A stretch of DNA of 64,000 nt from Dactylis glomerata (lineage: Eukaryota > Streptophyta > Magnoliopsida > Poales > Poaceae): contig QXEO01000411.1 in the NCBI GenBank assembly GCA_007115705.1, positions 186,001-250,000 on the forward strand, written 5' to 3'. Positions within the stretch are counted from its first letter, which is position 1. The number at the start of each line of letters is the position of its first letter. The position numbers were made by a program, and so were the translations under genes. The notes beneath the pieces are model-generated. The model searched no databases. It saw only the letters and a program-made list of their open reading frames with translations, and was not told the origin of the DNA. Of this stretch, positions 33,813 through 44,312 are shown in pieces.

Positions 33813-34661
33813 TCATGTGGGCGCCATATAAGAGCTTGAGGCAAAGGCGCCATATAGGAACTTAAAGCAATAGAGAGCATAAAAAAGCAAGTATGGAACA
33901 TATTTAAATCTAAACCACTTCCTATGAAAAATAGTCTTGTAAAGAGACAAGTCATAAAAGGGCAAAGCAAAAAGCATAGGAAGGCAAAACAAATACAACT
34001 TCAAGAATTGCAACATAAAGAGGGGAAACTCAATATTGTTGAGATCCATCAAACCATGTTTCCCTCTCTCATAATAACTTTTAGTAGCATCATGAATAGA
34101 ACTAACAATATAACTATCACATAAAGGGTCTCTATCATGAGCCACATGCATAAAAGAATTAATACTCCCCACATGAACAATAGTAGTAGGAGCAGTTTCA
34201 ACAGAATAATTATTCTCGTCACCATAATCATCAAAAATAGGAGGCATATTGTAGTCATACCTTGTTTCCTCCTCAATAGTAGGTGAACTGAAAATATTAT
34301 ACTCATCATCATAACCATCATAAACTAGAGGTTTAGTATCATCACAAGCTAGAGAACAGCTATTTCTCAAAGCATATTCTTCAAACATATCATCATAAGA
34401 AGGAACATCACATAGGGGAGATAAAATATCATCAGAGCAAAATTTCTCCACTAAAGCTGGGGGACTAAAAATATCATGCTTAACAAAACCAGCTTCCCCA
34501 AGCTTAGACTTTTCTATAGCATTAGCAACAACGGTGTTCAAAGCATTCATACTAACAACACTATTAGCATGCATATTAAGCTCCAAAGGTTTTTCAATTT
34601 TCTCTACAAACACTTCATATCTAAACTCAGGAAAAAGACTACAGAACTCTTTGTTTTCCAT
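33813..34661 (-). CDS. Element B ORF, 282 residues, acidic N-terminus and hydrophobic C-terminus
   Basis: The ORF lies about 110 bp from the primer site and starts MENKEFCSLFPEFRYEVF. The first 180 residues are acidic with many Tyr/Asp (DDYGDENNYS). Then comes HDATKSYYERGKHG and two hydrophobic stretches (LFCLPMLFALPFYDLSLY and YVPYLLFYALYCFKFLYG) that could be membrane segments. The second half is clearly related to the end of the ORF in element A (HDATENYYERGKYG at 36573 on). Athila-type elements often carry an extra C-terminal ORF with membrane segments; this may be a derivative. It is open, but whether it is translated is unknown. Confidence 0.6.
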   Translation of the reverse strand: MENKEFCSLFPEFRYEVFVEKIEKPLELNMHANSVVSMNALNTVVANAIEKSKLGEAGFVKHDIFSPPALVEKFCSDDILSPLCDVPSYDDMFEEYALRNSCSLACDDTKPLVYDGYDDEYNIFSSPTIEEETRYDYNMPPIFDDYGDENNYSVETAPTTIVHVGSINSFMHVAHDRDPLCDSYIVSSIHDATKSYYERGKHGLMDLNNIEFPLFMLQFLKLYLFCLPMLFALPFYDLSLYKTIFHRKWFRFKYVPYLLFYALYCFKFLYGAFASSSYMAPT

Positions 34662-34773
34662 TAAGCCTAACTAGTGAAAATAAAAACAAGAAACAAAAAG
34701 ATGTAATTGCAGAATCTAAAGGAAATAACTCCGAGCACTCACACAGGAAGATGCGAGTACCTTTTACCTTACC

Positions 34774-34791
34774 TCCCCGGCAACGGCGCCA
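34774..34791 (-). promoter_or_regulatory. Primer binding site of element B (tRNA-Asp type), intact
   Basis: The minus strand reads TGGCGCCGTTGCCGGGGA, the full consensus, 10 bases inside the LTR edge. Of the four Athila-like elements here only B keeps it unchanged. Confidence 0.85.
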
Positions 34792-34801
34792 GAAAAGAGC
34801 T

Positions 34802-36276
34802 TGATGTCTACGCACGCGTCTGTTCTTGTAGACAGTGTTGGGCTCCAAGTGCAGAGGTTTGTAGAACAGCAGCAAGTTTCCCTTAAGTGGATCACCCAAG
34901 ATTTATCGAACTCAGGGAGGAAGAGGTCAAAGTTATCACTCTCAAGCAACCCTGCAATTATGATACAGAAAGTCTCTTGTGCCCCCAACACACCCAATAC
35001 ACTTGTTAGATGTATAGGTGCACTAGTTCGGCGAAGAGATAGTGAAATACAAGTGGTATAGATGATTATAAGTAGTAAATGCAATCTGGAATAAAAATGG
35101 CAGCAAGCGAACATGTAACAAAACAGCAAGTAAACGGTGTGCAAAGCTTGGAAACAAGGCCTAGGGATCATACTTTCACTAGTGGACACACTCTCAACAA
35201 TATAACATAATTGAACAAATAAAAAACTTCTCTTCACTATGGTACTCTGAATTACTCTCCTATTGAACAACACTAATCATTGCGTAGGGCTACGAAGCAC
35301 TCCTTAAAGTTCATCAAGTACTTGACAAACACCACTCATAGAGATATCCAAATCAAATCACAACTCAAGATAGATATTATTGCAAATTAGACCAAGTACT
35401 GACACGGTGCACACACTGTCAACATTACACCATGAAAGGAGGAAAAGATCACTTCAATACTATCATAGTGATAATTATTCTCATAATCCATGGCAGGAGG
35501 AATAGATTACTTTAATGACACCACTAGAGTACACATAATATTTGAATAATAACATCTAGTTGTTCAACATGATACAAAGCTCACGATCACATAAAGATCA
35601 CATCATGGGAGAGAGAGGTGAACCACATAGCTATCGGTAGAGCCCTCAGCCCCAGGGGAGAACTACTCCCTCCTCATCATAGGAGACAGCAAGGTTGATG
35701 GAGATGGCGGTGAGGTCAATGGAGACGGCGGAGATGGCGATGGAGACCGATGGAGATGGCTTTGGGGGCACTTCCCCGTCCCAGCAGGGTGCCGGAACAG
35801 AGACTTCTGTCCCCCGAAATTCGTCGATGGCGGTGGCGGAGCTACGGAACTATTCTGGAAATTTTGCCGACTCCTTTAGGGTTTTCCATCCCAAGGCTTC
35901 TTATAGGCAAAGGGGCGTCATCAGGAGTGGCCCCAGGCCTCCTCACACCTAGGTGGTGCGGGCCAAGGGCAGGCCACGCGAGCCTAGTGTGAGGGCGGCC
36001 TGTGGTCCCTCTCCTTCGCCTCTTCGGATCTCTGGAAGCTTCCAGGAAAAATAAGACTTCAGGAACTTGTTTCGTCCAATTCCAAGAATATTTCCCGTGT
36101 AGCTTTTCTGAAACACAAAAACAGCAGAAAACAGGAAACTGGCACTGTGGCATCTTGTCAATAGGTTAGTTCCGGAAATCGCATAAAAATGCCACTAAGT
36201 GTAACGAAACACAAGGCAAATGGTGTAAAAACAAGCATGGAGCATCAAAAATTATAGATAGGTTTGAGACATATCA
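34802..36276 (-). repeat. 5' LTR of element B (right copy), with an internal deletion
   Basis: The 1475-bp copy matches the left LTR but jumps from CTCATAATCCAT directly to GGCAGGAGGAATAG (35490), losing about 80 bp. The deleted stretch in the left copy is bounded by CCAT on both sides, which fits slippage or short-repeat recombination. Confidence 0.9.
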
Positions 36277-36281
36277 ATATA

Positions 36282-36881
36282 CTTAAATTTTGCTTTGATA
36301 ATTACACGGAGAAAAATGTCTATATTCTTAAATATCTCAATAGATGCTCTCCAACAGAAGAGACTAATGCCTTGAAGGAGTCTATGGAAGAAGAAATTGC
36401 TGAAACTGGAAGCTTATTGGATGAAAGAGAAGAGGAGAGTGATGATCAAGAGGAGGAAGAATGGAGCTACCCATGTCTATCTCCCAATAAGAGTAACTCT
36501 TTAACTAATACCTTATTTGATCGCCCTCCATGCTTAAAGGAGGGTGAGTGTGATATTTATATTGTTGAGTTTGTTCATGATGCTACTGAAAATTATTATG
36601 AGAGAGGAAAATATGGTTGTTGGAATTTTCATGTTACTAAAACACCACTCTTTATATTCGAAGTTCCAAAGTTGCTCTTATTTTATCTACCCATGCTTGT
36701 TACTATGTGCTTCTTTGATTTATTTTCTTACAAGATTCCTATGCATAGGAAATGGGTTAGACTTAAATGTGTTTCATGTTTGCTCCTTGATGCTCTCTTT
36801 TGCTTCAATTCATATTTCTTATGTGAGCATCTTCTCGAATTACTTGATTCACACTTTCTGCGCCTAGCTCAAAGGCGTTAA
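36282..36881 (+). pseudogene. C-terminal ORF part of element A
   Basis: The frame coming from 22418 (YEVYDI) resumes here as LKFCFDNYTEKNVYIL. An acidic linker EEREEESDDQEEEEW follows, then HDATENYYERGKYG and two hydrophobic stretches, ending RLAQRR at a stop (36879-36881). The similarity with the ORF of element B shows a conserved module in these pol-less elements. The GCGCCTAGCTCAAAGGCG block that is non-coding in C lies at the very end of this frame. Confidence 0.6.
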
Positions 36882-36884
36882 AGA

Positions 36885-39110
36885 AAAGCACTCTTGGGAG
36901 ATAACCTATTATAACCTGGGCCATATGCAAAAATTATGTCACCTTTCAATACGCTATATTTTTATTGCTTTATGCATTATGCGTTTTTCTTAGAGCGTCA
37001 GTTGTTTTAGTTTTCATTTTAGTTTAGTTTTGTTTGCTGCAATAAATGGTTGGACCCCAACAAATTTCTTTTGGAGAAGTTGCCTTGCTTTTCATTTGCC
37101 AAGAACACCCCGTTTTTCACTCTATTCGTTTCAATGAGTGTTCTCTTTTTCTAGAACTGCGTTTAGCTTTTGATTTTCACCTTGATTTGTGTTCATATCT
37201 TGATATATCTTTTCATCAAGGTGTATTTTTTCCTCTGGTCTATATTGGTTTTCATCAAAAGAGGTATTTATAAAAAGTTTGAATGGTGTTGGAAAAGAGA
37301 AAAAGCTTTATGCAAAAAAGTGGTACAAGAAGGAGCTTGTGTAGACTGTGGCCTAGGCTTTTGCATGTCGTGCTTGATGTATTTTTGATGGCATGCTTAG
37401 TGGTTTTGCTGTAGCATGACTTGTCTCAAATAACTGAGATTGCTTAATGAGCCTTTGAAAAAAATTATGCATTGTTTTAATTATTTGGAAGCATTATTTT
37501 AGTTTTCTCCTTGATGCTTTATCTGGGTTGACTTGGCGCATGCTCACACATGTTAGACTCATACAAAGTCTCCAATAGCCTCTATGATCATTTAGTTTTT
37601 GACTTTTGATGCCATCTTATGCTTCTTTTAATGTCGCTTTGTTGCTTTGCATGATTATGGCCGTTATTGCTCTCTTAGTTGGTCGCTCCCAGTCTTTTGC
37701 TAGCCCTCGCCTTGTACTGAGTATGAGCTCTACTCGTGCATCCAACTCCTAAAAACCAAGTTGTTCCAAAGTGTACACCATACATACCTACTAGCAATTT
37801 GCTATTCCAAAGTAAATTTGACTTGCTTTTATCTACTCTTCAAATTAAACTCTTACCAGTGTTATGTGAAAATTGGTCAGTAAAGCTCTCACGAACCGGA
37901 AGGCACACTTTACTTTTTCTCATTCTTAAAAATTTGACATTGTGGTGTCTTATGTTGAGTTGTTATGCTTGCAAGTTGTAAGTTGGGAATTAGCCCAGCC
38001 ATGCCGTCATGGGGCAAGCTTTCAATATTGCACTTCTTATTTGAGTTGATATTGTGATCTTTTGTTTATGGATACTCATGGTGTGAAATGAATTGGGAAT
38101 CTTGCGGGATCATAGAGTTTGTATATGTGTTAGAGAAACACCTGGGCCGTCAATCTAAGCCATGCATAATTCATGGTGGAAATTTGCAGCATGCCCATAG
38201 TGGACATTCAACGACGCATCTCAAAATAAAAAGCTATACAAATGGTAAAAAAAAGAGATGTCAAGGTGTTCATTGTCTGCTTGTCCTATCATTTTGATGT
38301 GGGCTTGTTCTATGTCATCGGGCACGGAGGTACCCCGTTGGCGGTTCTTGATGATACGTGTATACTTACAATGACAAGAGCTTGCTTGGGACTCTAAGTA
38401 AAGTAGCATGAGGTTTGGTTACTCGTATTCACGGGACACGAGGTTTTTAACTTATGATTTATCAAGCATATGCAGCATAAGTGTTCTCGCATTAACTTTA
38501 ATCATTCAAGATGCTTATGATGGGGGCAATGAGAGCTCAAAGCCGGTAAGTACCATAATTTTTCAAGGTTATAAAACTTGCAATCACTGCTTCCCTCTGC
38601 GAAGGGCCTTTCTTTTACTTTTATGTTGAGTCACCACCTTCTATCTTTATGCACCATTAAGAGAGCATAGTTGTCATTCTGAGTATAATGTGCACTATCC
38701 CAAAGTTTTCATTGATTTATTCATTATGTTAGTTTCACTTGTTCTTAAGTTATTTGTATCTAGTCGCCCTCTTAAACTTGAAGGTGTCCTATGCATTTAT
38801 GTTTTGCTCTCTCATGAAGGACAAGCTAAAAACCATTTGTATGTTTTCCTTATGATTTGAACACACGTTTGACTTTCATTGTTTTATTTTCATGATCTTT
38901 TGTTTGTGTTCACTTTCATGTTATAACATGGTTGCTAAGTTTCTTCTATCAAGATTATGTCTTTCATGCCCATGTTTTAAGTTCTTTGATCCCAGCGCAC
39001 AACGCTTACATATATGATCAAGATTGTGTAGGTGCATGTCACCTCAAAAATTATTTCTTTTGTTATCACTTACCTACTTGAGGACGAGCAGGAGTTAAGC
39101 TTGGGTATGC
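36885..39110 (+). other. 3' non-coding region of element A
   Basis: Homologous to 26037-28972 of element C but shorter: it jumps from GGGAGATAACC to TATTATAACCTGGGCCATATGC near 36907, and again to GTCACCTTTCAATACGC near 36938. It ends with the purine-rich GGAGTTAAGCTTGGGTATGC (39091-39110) before the 3' LTR. Only short, unconvincing ORFs are present. Confidence 0.72.
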
Positions 39111-40755
39111 TGATACGTCTCAAATGTATCCATAATTTTTGATGCTCCATGCTTGTTTTTACACCATTTGCTTAGTGTTTCGTTACACTTTGTGGCACTT
39201 TTATGCATTTTCTGGAACTAACCTATTAACAAGTCGCCACAGTGCCAGTTCCCTATTTTTTGCTGTTTTTGTGTTTTAGAAAAGTTACACAGGAAATATT
39301 CTCGGAATTGGATGAAACCAAAGCCAGTCGCCCAGAATTTCACCGAAGCTTCCAGAGATCCGAAGAGGAGACGGAGTGGGGCCACGAGGGCCCCACACAA
39401 CAGGGCGGCGCGGTTTGGCCCCTGGCTACGCCTCCTATGTGTGATGGCGCCTCAGCCCACACCTGACAATGCCCCTTCGCCTATAAAGACACCCCGATGG
39501 GAAAAACCTAAATACCCGATCACTTTTCTAGAACACATCGCGATCCGCCGCTGTCATCGACCCAAAGATTGGGAGGGTCCAGAAGCTTTTCCCGGCACCC
39601 TGCCGGAGAGGGGAATCGCCACCATAGGTCTTCTTCATCACCATGCTTGCCTCCGGCGCGATGAGTGAGTAGTCTACCTTGGACTATGGGTCCATAGCAG
39701 TAGCTAGATGGTTGTCTTCTCTACCATGTGCTTCATATTTAGATCTCATGAGCTGCCCTACATGATTGAGATCACCGTTATGTAATTCTACATGTTTGGT
39801 TTGTTGGGATTCGATGAATATTGGTGTTATGATTGAGTTGATGTACTAAAATTTATCTTATGTTATCTCTATGTTGTTTATGATCTTGCATGCTCTCCGT
39901 TGTTAGTAGCTATCTTGGCCGAGTAGTTGTTAGTGACTCCAAGAGGGGGTATTTATGCTCGATAGTGGGTTCATGCCTCTATTTAATCTGGGGGAGTGAC
40001 AGAAACTTCTAAGGTTGTAGATGTGCTGTTGCTACTAGGGGGAAAACAACATTCATGTACTCAAGGGCATATGCTTTGTTTACATTACACACTTTGCTTA
40101 ATGCAATTATCTGTTGTTTGCAACTTAATACTTGTGGAGTTCTCGGATTGATTCGCCACAAGTGGATTATTAGTCATAGATGCAGTTGGATGGCAGTCTA
40201 TGTATTTTGTTGTAATGCCCAGAGTAAATCTCATAGTGATCCTCTCATCATATGCACGTTGTCTTTATTCTATCAATTGCCCAACTGTAATTTGTTTACC
40301 CAGCATGTGTTATTTTATCTTATGGAGAGACACCACTAGTGAACTGTGGACCCCGGTCCTATTTCCATTATATTGCTATCATCTATTTACTTTACTCGTA
40401 CTGTTTAGTTTACTCACATACTATTACTATTTTTCACTCGATATGCTCATTCCTTTGTTTACAGCAAACCGGTGAGATTGACAACCTCATCGTAAGTTGG
40501 GAGCAAAGTATTTGGTTGTGTTGTGTGCAGGTTCCGCGTTGCAGCTGGCAAAGCAAAGCTTGGACGAGGCACCTTATAAATTGTCCGGAGCTATCGCAAG
40601 CTAGCAAGCATCACCTTCAGCCGTATTGGCTTCTTCCTCTCCTGATCGACATACCTTGGTTTCTTACTGAGGGAAAACCTTGCTGCTATATTCATCATAC
40701 CTTCCTCTTGGGGTTCCCAACTGGACGGTGAATATTAACCGTACCGCAAGCATCA
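39111..40755 (+). repeat. 3' LTR of element A
   Basis: The 1645-bp repeat begins TGATACGTCTCAAATG, ends CGCAAGCATCA, and is followed by the target duplication CACGG. Confidence 0.92.
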
Positions 40756-40760
40756 CACGG

Positions 40761-42564
40761 TCGCCCGAGGCACGGTCGCCCAAGGCGCGGACGATCGAGG
40801 CGCCAACACCCGAGGCAGGATCGCTCGAGGCTCGCTCGCCTAGCATGACACCTCGTGTTTCACTGTCTCCAGTGCTAGCTGATGATGCGTCACCTGTTGT
40901 GTCTGTTTCTTCGACTCTGTCTTCATCATCTCCATCGCCACCTCCTATTCCTAATCCTATGCGTCCTCACACGCGCGATAAAAGTGGGATTGTTCATCAT
41001 CATGAGCACACGGATGGCACCGTTGTATGGATTGTTGCTTGCCAAGCTAATGCACAAGCTGATCCTACTATTGAACCCTGACATTTTCAGGCTGCTCTGA
41101 GTATTCCGCACTGGCGTGCTGCCATGGAAGATGAGTTCCAAGCACTCCTTCGTAATAATACATGGCGCCTCGTTCAGCCGCAGTCTGGGGTTAATGTTAT
41201 TGATTGTAAATGGGTTTTCAAAGTCAAGAAACATGCTGATGGTACTATTGAACGATACAAGGCTCGCTTGGTTGCCAAAGGCTTCAAACAAAGTTATGGA
41301 CTTGATTATGATGACACGTTTAGCCCTGTTGTCAAACCCGCTACTGTCCGACTTCTCCTTTCATTGGATGTTGCTCGTGGATGATCTCTTTTCCAGTCGG
41401 ATGTTCAGAATGCTTTTCTGCATGGTGTCTTGGAGGAAGAAGTGTATATGCGTCAGCCTCCTAGATTTGTTGATCAGTCTTGTCCTCCGCATCTGTGTCA
41501 CCTTGAGAAGGCATGATATGGGCTTAAACAGGCTCCACGTGCTTGGCATGCTCGTTTGGGATCTGTTCTCCGCACTCATGGATTTGTGCCCTCTACTGCT
41601 AATACATCTCTGTTCTTATTTCAGTGTCTGCAGCTTACTATGTACTTGCTGGTTTACGTTGATGATATTATTCTTATTAGATCCTCTGCGTCTGTGACTG
41701 ATCGTCTTGTGACAGCGTTGGGTGCTGACTTCGCTATGAAGGATCTTGGTAAACTCCATTATTTTCTGGGATTGGAGGTTACTCACTGTGATGCTGGGTT
41801 GAATCTCACTTAGCAGAAGTATTCCTTGGAGTTGTTACGCCGTGCTGGTATATGCTCAGGTGCAAAGCGGCTACTACTCCTATGTCTACTACTGACAGAC
41901 TTACTGCTCTGGCTGGTGATCTTCTTTCTTCCAATGATGCTATTGAGTATCGCAGCCTCGTTGGTGGATTACAGTATTTGACTATCACTTGTCTAGATCT
42001 TCCATATGCTATCAATCGCATTTGTCAGTTTCTACATGCGCCCAGAGATTCCCATATGACAGCTGTTAAACATATTTTACGCTACCTTCGTCATACTGCG
42101 CAGTTTGGTCTTTGTTTTTGGTCTGATCCTTCTACTGTACTTGCCGCCTTCTCGATGCTGACTGGGCTGGTAGTCCAGATGATCGGCGATCCACGAGGGG
42201 ACATGCTATATTCTTTGGACCAAACTTGATCGCCTGGAATGCTCGCAAACAAGCAACGGTATCTCGTAGTAGTACTGAAGCTGAGTACAAGGCGGTTGCT
42301 AATGCTACTGCTGAGATCATATGGGTGCAGTCTCTGCTTAAAGAATTGGGGATCTCTTAGAATCAGCTGCCAGTCCTTTGGTGTGATAACATTGAAGTTG
42401 ATTTCTACTTTGTAAGAGAACGGGTAACACAGAAGCTGCTACAAATCAAGTTTATCTCTTCTAAAGATCAACTTGCAGACATCTTTACAAAGCCGCTGCC
42501 GCTTCCTATATTTGAAGGCTATAGACGCAATCTTAACTTGCTCAGCATTTCTGGACACAGTTAA
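40761..42564 (+). pseudogene. Ty1-copia reverse transcriptase and RNase H, degenerate
   Basis: This continues the copia linker cut at 20177. The RT begins at WRAAMEDEFQALLRNNTW and includes CKWVFKVKKHADGTIERYKA, the LVYVDDIIL catalytic box (41652-41680, both Asp kept) and GLKQAPRAWH. RNase H pieces (SRSSTEAEYKAVA near 42260) and the end DQLADIFTKPLP follow. In-frame stops occur at about 41079, 41382, 41514 and 41811, with a frameshift near 41860. The final stop is at 42562-42564. Confidence 0.87.
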
Positions 42565-42577
42565 GATTGAGGGAGGG

Positions 42578-42700
42578 TGTTAGATATTGTGTAATAGTAT
42601 GGATAGGACTGTATAAGTCCATACATGACTCAACCTATAATACTCTTGTAACTATGTTTAACCCATAATATATACCAGAGAGCCGAGACCCCGAGGGTCA
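42578..42700 (+). repeat. Fragment of the copia 3' LTR
   Basis: A purine-rich ATTGAGGGAGGG (polypurine tract) precedes TGTTAGATATTGTG, the typical start of a copia LTR. No matching ...CA end or target duplication follows, so the LTR is cut after roughly 120 bp; the right border is approximate. Confidence 0.6.
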
Positions 42701-43878
42701 TCGAGCCCTTGCCCCAAAATACTTTGTTTTACAATCATGGTAGGCAGGATTTAAAATTCAGATTTTTTAACTACAATGAAACTAATTTATCATATTATAC
42801 TTGTTTCACATTCATATGTCATGTGGTTAAGTGCAATAGAGGTTACTCATATTTCACCTTGATTTCTTGCAATACCACATATATTCCATATAGTTCCCCA
42901 GACGTAACGAGTTGCATCGTGTTTTGAAGGTTGCATCTTTGAAATGTAATTAGTGTAAGATGAAACTACAATGGAAAAATTTATCTAACAAAAACTGAAA
43001 CGACAATAAATTGTTCAAAGTGAGAGAAGTGGGGAATGGTGGAGCTGTGGTGGAGGAGAGCCGACCATGGAGGGAAACAAACGGGCGTGAGAAAGTGGAG
43101 AGTGTGGTAGTGGGAGAAGCGTAGTGAGAAGTGATGACCAAAAATATCTCATCACCAGCGCTTCCCAACATGTGCAACCGTGTGGCATGCATCTATGGAA
43201 ACAACCGAAATTGTTCCTCCTGAGCCTGGTTGCGGGCTGCTTGTTTTTTACATCACACATGTCTCGTTGGGCCAGATGGAGGCAACCAAACATGTCCTTG
43301 GATACTCACACACTGGATTGAGCACAACCCTTTGTAGTGCTTGTGGTGGGCAATCTTTTTTGCTTGGGTTGCTCGTCTCATTGCCCTAGGCCTGCACCTG
43401 ATTCAGGGCCGGTGCTGACCCATGGCCACCATGGGCGACCGCCTGGGGCCTAGGCCATGGGGGGCCCAAGATCGCATGTTCTCCTTTGGTATGGGCTGAA
43501 GAAAGGGGTACTTGCATTGGCCCGAAATGAGGAGTCGTCATCGGTGATTGTGACACGCGCGTGATAGAAATGTGGCCTCGTCCCTTGCGCCCTCTGTGTG
43601 ACTTAATTCCTCCTTTAACCCTTGGACTATTCCATGATTTAATCCCTCAGATTAGGTCCTAATTCCATGGTTTAATCCCCCATCTAATCCTTTGTCCATT
43701 CCATGATTTAATCCCTTGATTAGGGTTCTAATTCCATGATACAATCACTCGTATAATCCTTCTTCTATTCCATGATTTAACGATAAGTCCATGGCTGAAT
43801 GACTTGCCTAAGTTGTTATATTGAGAAGGATATCTTAGATAGCATTGATCTTAATATTGTCCTAACAAAAATCGTATC
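42701..43878. other. Intergenic DNA with a possible hAT-type terminus and a short tandem repeat
   Basis: No gene is seen. CAGGGCCGGTGCTGACCC at 43404 resembles hAT MITE ends, but no partner end was found. At 43629-43784 two copies of a unit of about 69 bp, each made of two half-units (ATTCCATGATTTAATCCC...), form a tandem repeat that ends about 95 bp before E2. Confidence 0.4.
43629..43784. repeat. Short tandem repeat, ATTCCATGATTTAATCC units
   Basis: ATTCCATG recurs at about 34-bp steps (43629, 43663, 43698, 43731, 43767) with TTTAATCCC following in most units. It is non-coding. Confidence 0.65.
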
Positions 43879-43919
43879 CACTAGTGGGGACAGGGCCTCC
43901 TGTCCCGGCCCGTAAAGGC

Positions 43920-44088
43920 CTTTAGTCCCGGTTTGTAAACCAGGACTCCAGAGGCGGGACTAAAGGCTAAACCTTTAGTCCCGGCCCGGTTACCAGCCGG
44001 GACTGGAGGGTGTCCACGTGGGCGCCTCCGAGCGCATCCAGGGCCAGGACCTTTAGTCCCGGTTTGTAACACAGACCGGGACTAAAGG
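43920..44088. repeat. Subterminal repeat cluster of E2 (gene 2 side)
   Basis: Copies of TTTAGTCCCGG and CCGGGACTAAAGG alternate on both strands, ending at CCGGGACTAAAGGCATC. They are more diverged than in E1 (CCAGGACTCC variants). Confidence 0.8.
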
Positions 44089-44110
44089 CATCTACATATT
44101 TTATTTTTTG

Positions 44111-44138
44111 CTTTAGGGTTTTAGGGTTTTAGGGTTTA
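44111..44138. repeat. Telobox-like TTTTAGGG run in E2
   Basis: CTTTAGGGTTTTAGGGTTTTAGGGTTTACG contains four GGG-bearing units, close to but not equal to the plant telomere unit TTTAGGG. Same place and orientation relative to gene 2 as 11733-11756 of E1. Confidence 0.6.
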
Positions 44139-44312
44139 CGTGTTTGGGGGATTAACGTGATGCCTCGTTTGGTGCCTGGTTTGGTGTTCGGGAATTAGTT
44201 TATGCATATATATAAGATTAATTTATCTTACAAGCGAGCATATATATACAATTATATGGAGATCAGAATTATCGGGACTAGAGCCCGTCTATTCGATTAC
44301 ATGGACCAACAT

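Larger units (their letters stand above)
22419..36276 (-). mobile_element. Athila-like LTR retrotransposon B (minus strand), inserted in A
   Basis: On the plus strand both LTR copies begin TGATGTCTACGC and end GAGACATATCA. They lie at 22419-31223 (opened by element C) and 34802-36276. The 5-bp duplication ATATA flanks the whole (22414-22418, 36277-36281). Primer site (34774-34791) and polypurine side (about 31224-31243) place its 5' end on the right, so it is transcribed leftward. The interior is only about 3.6 kb with one ORF of 282 residues and no pol genes, so it is non-autonomous. Removing B rejoins the reading frame of element A. Confidence 0.93.
20178..40755 (+). mobile_element. Athila-like LTR retrotransposon A (Gypsy type, non-autonomous), inserted in copia
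   Basis: LTRs at 20178-21821 and 39111-40755 are 1644 and 1645 bp, begin TGATACGTCTCAAA and end GCATCA. The 5-bp duplication CACGG lies on both sides (20173-20177, 40756-40760). A tRNA-Asp-type primer site follows the left LTR. The interior codes only for a gag-like N-terminal part and a C-terminal ORF; no reverse transcriptase, RNase H or integrase is seen. The interior is opened by element B at 22419-36276. The LTRs recall the Triticeae Sabrina/WHAM group, an assignment from memory. Confidence 0.93.
17547..42700 (+). mobile_element. Ty1-copia retrotransposon, truncated and nested (host of element A)
   Basis: Coding parts at about 17547-20177 and 40761-42564 form one gag-pol order (gag, protease, integrase, reverse transcriptase, RNase H). 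This order, with integrase before RT, marks Ty1-copia. The two halves join exactly once element A and one copy of its CACGG duplication are removed. A 3' LTR fragment starts at 42578. No 5' LTR, primer site or gag start is visible: coding begins abruptly near 17547. The outer borders are therefore approximate. Many stops and frameshifts show that it is old and dead. Confidence 0.8.

Noticed and set aside
43404..43878. Complete hAT MITE beginning CAGGGCCGG
   Set aside because: No matching terminal inverted repeat or 8-bp duplication could be found on the right side, including after E2.
44111..44138. Interstitial telomere
   Set aside because: Only four units, TTTTAGGG rather than TTTAGGG, and located inside a CACTA element at a position shared with E1.
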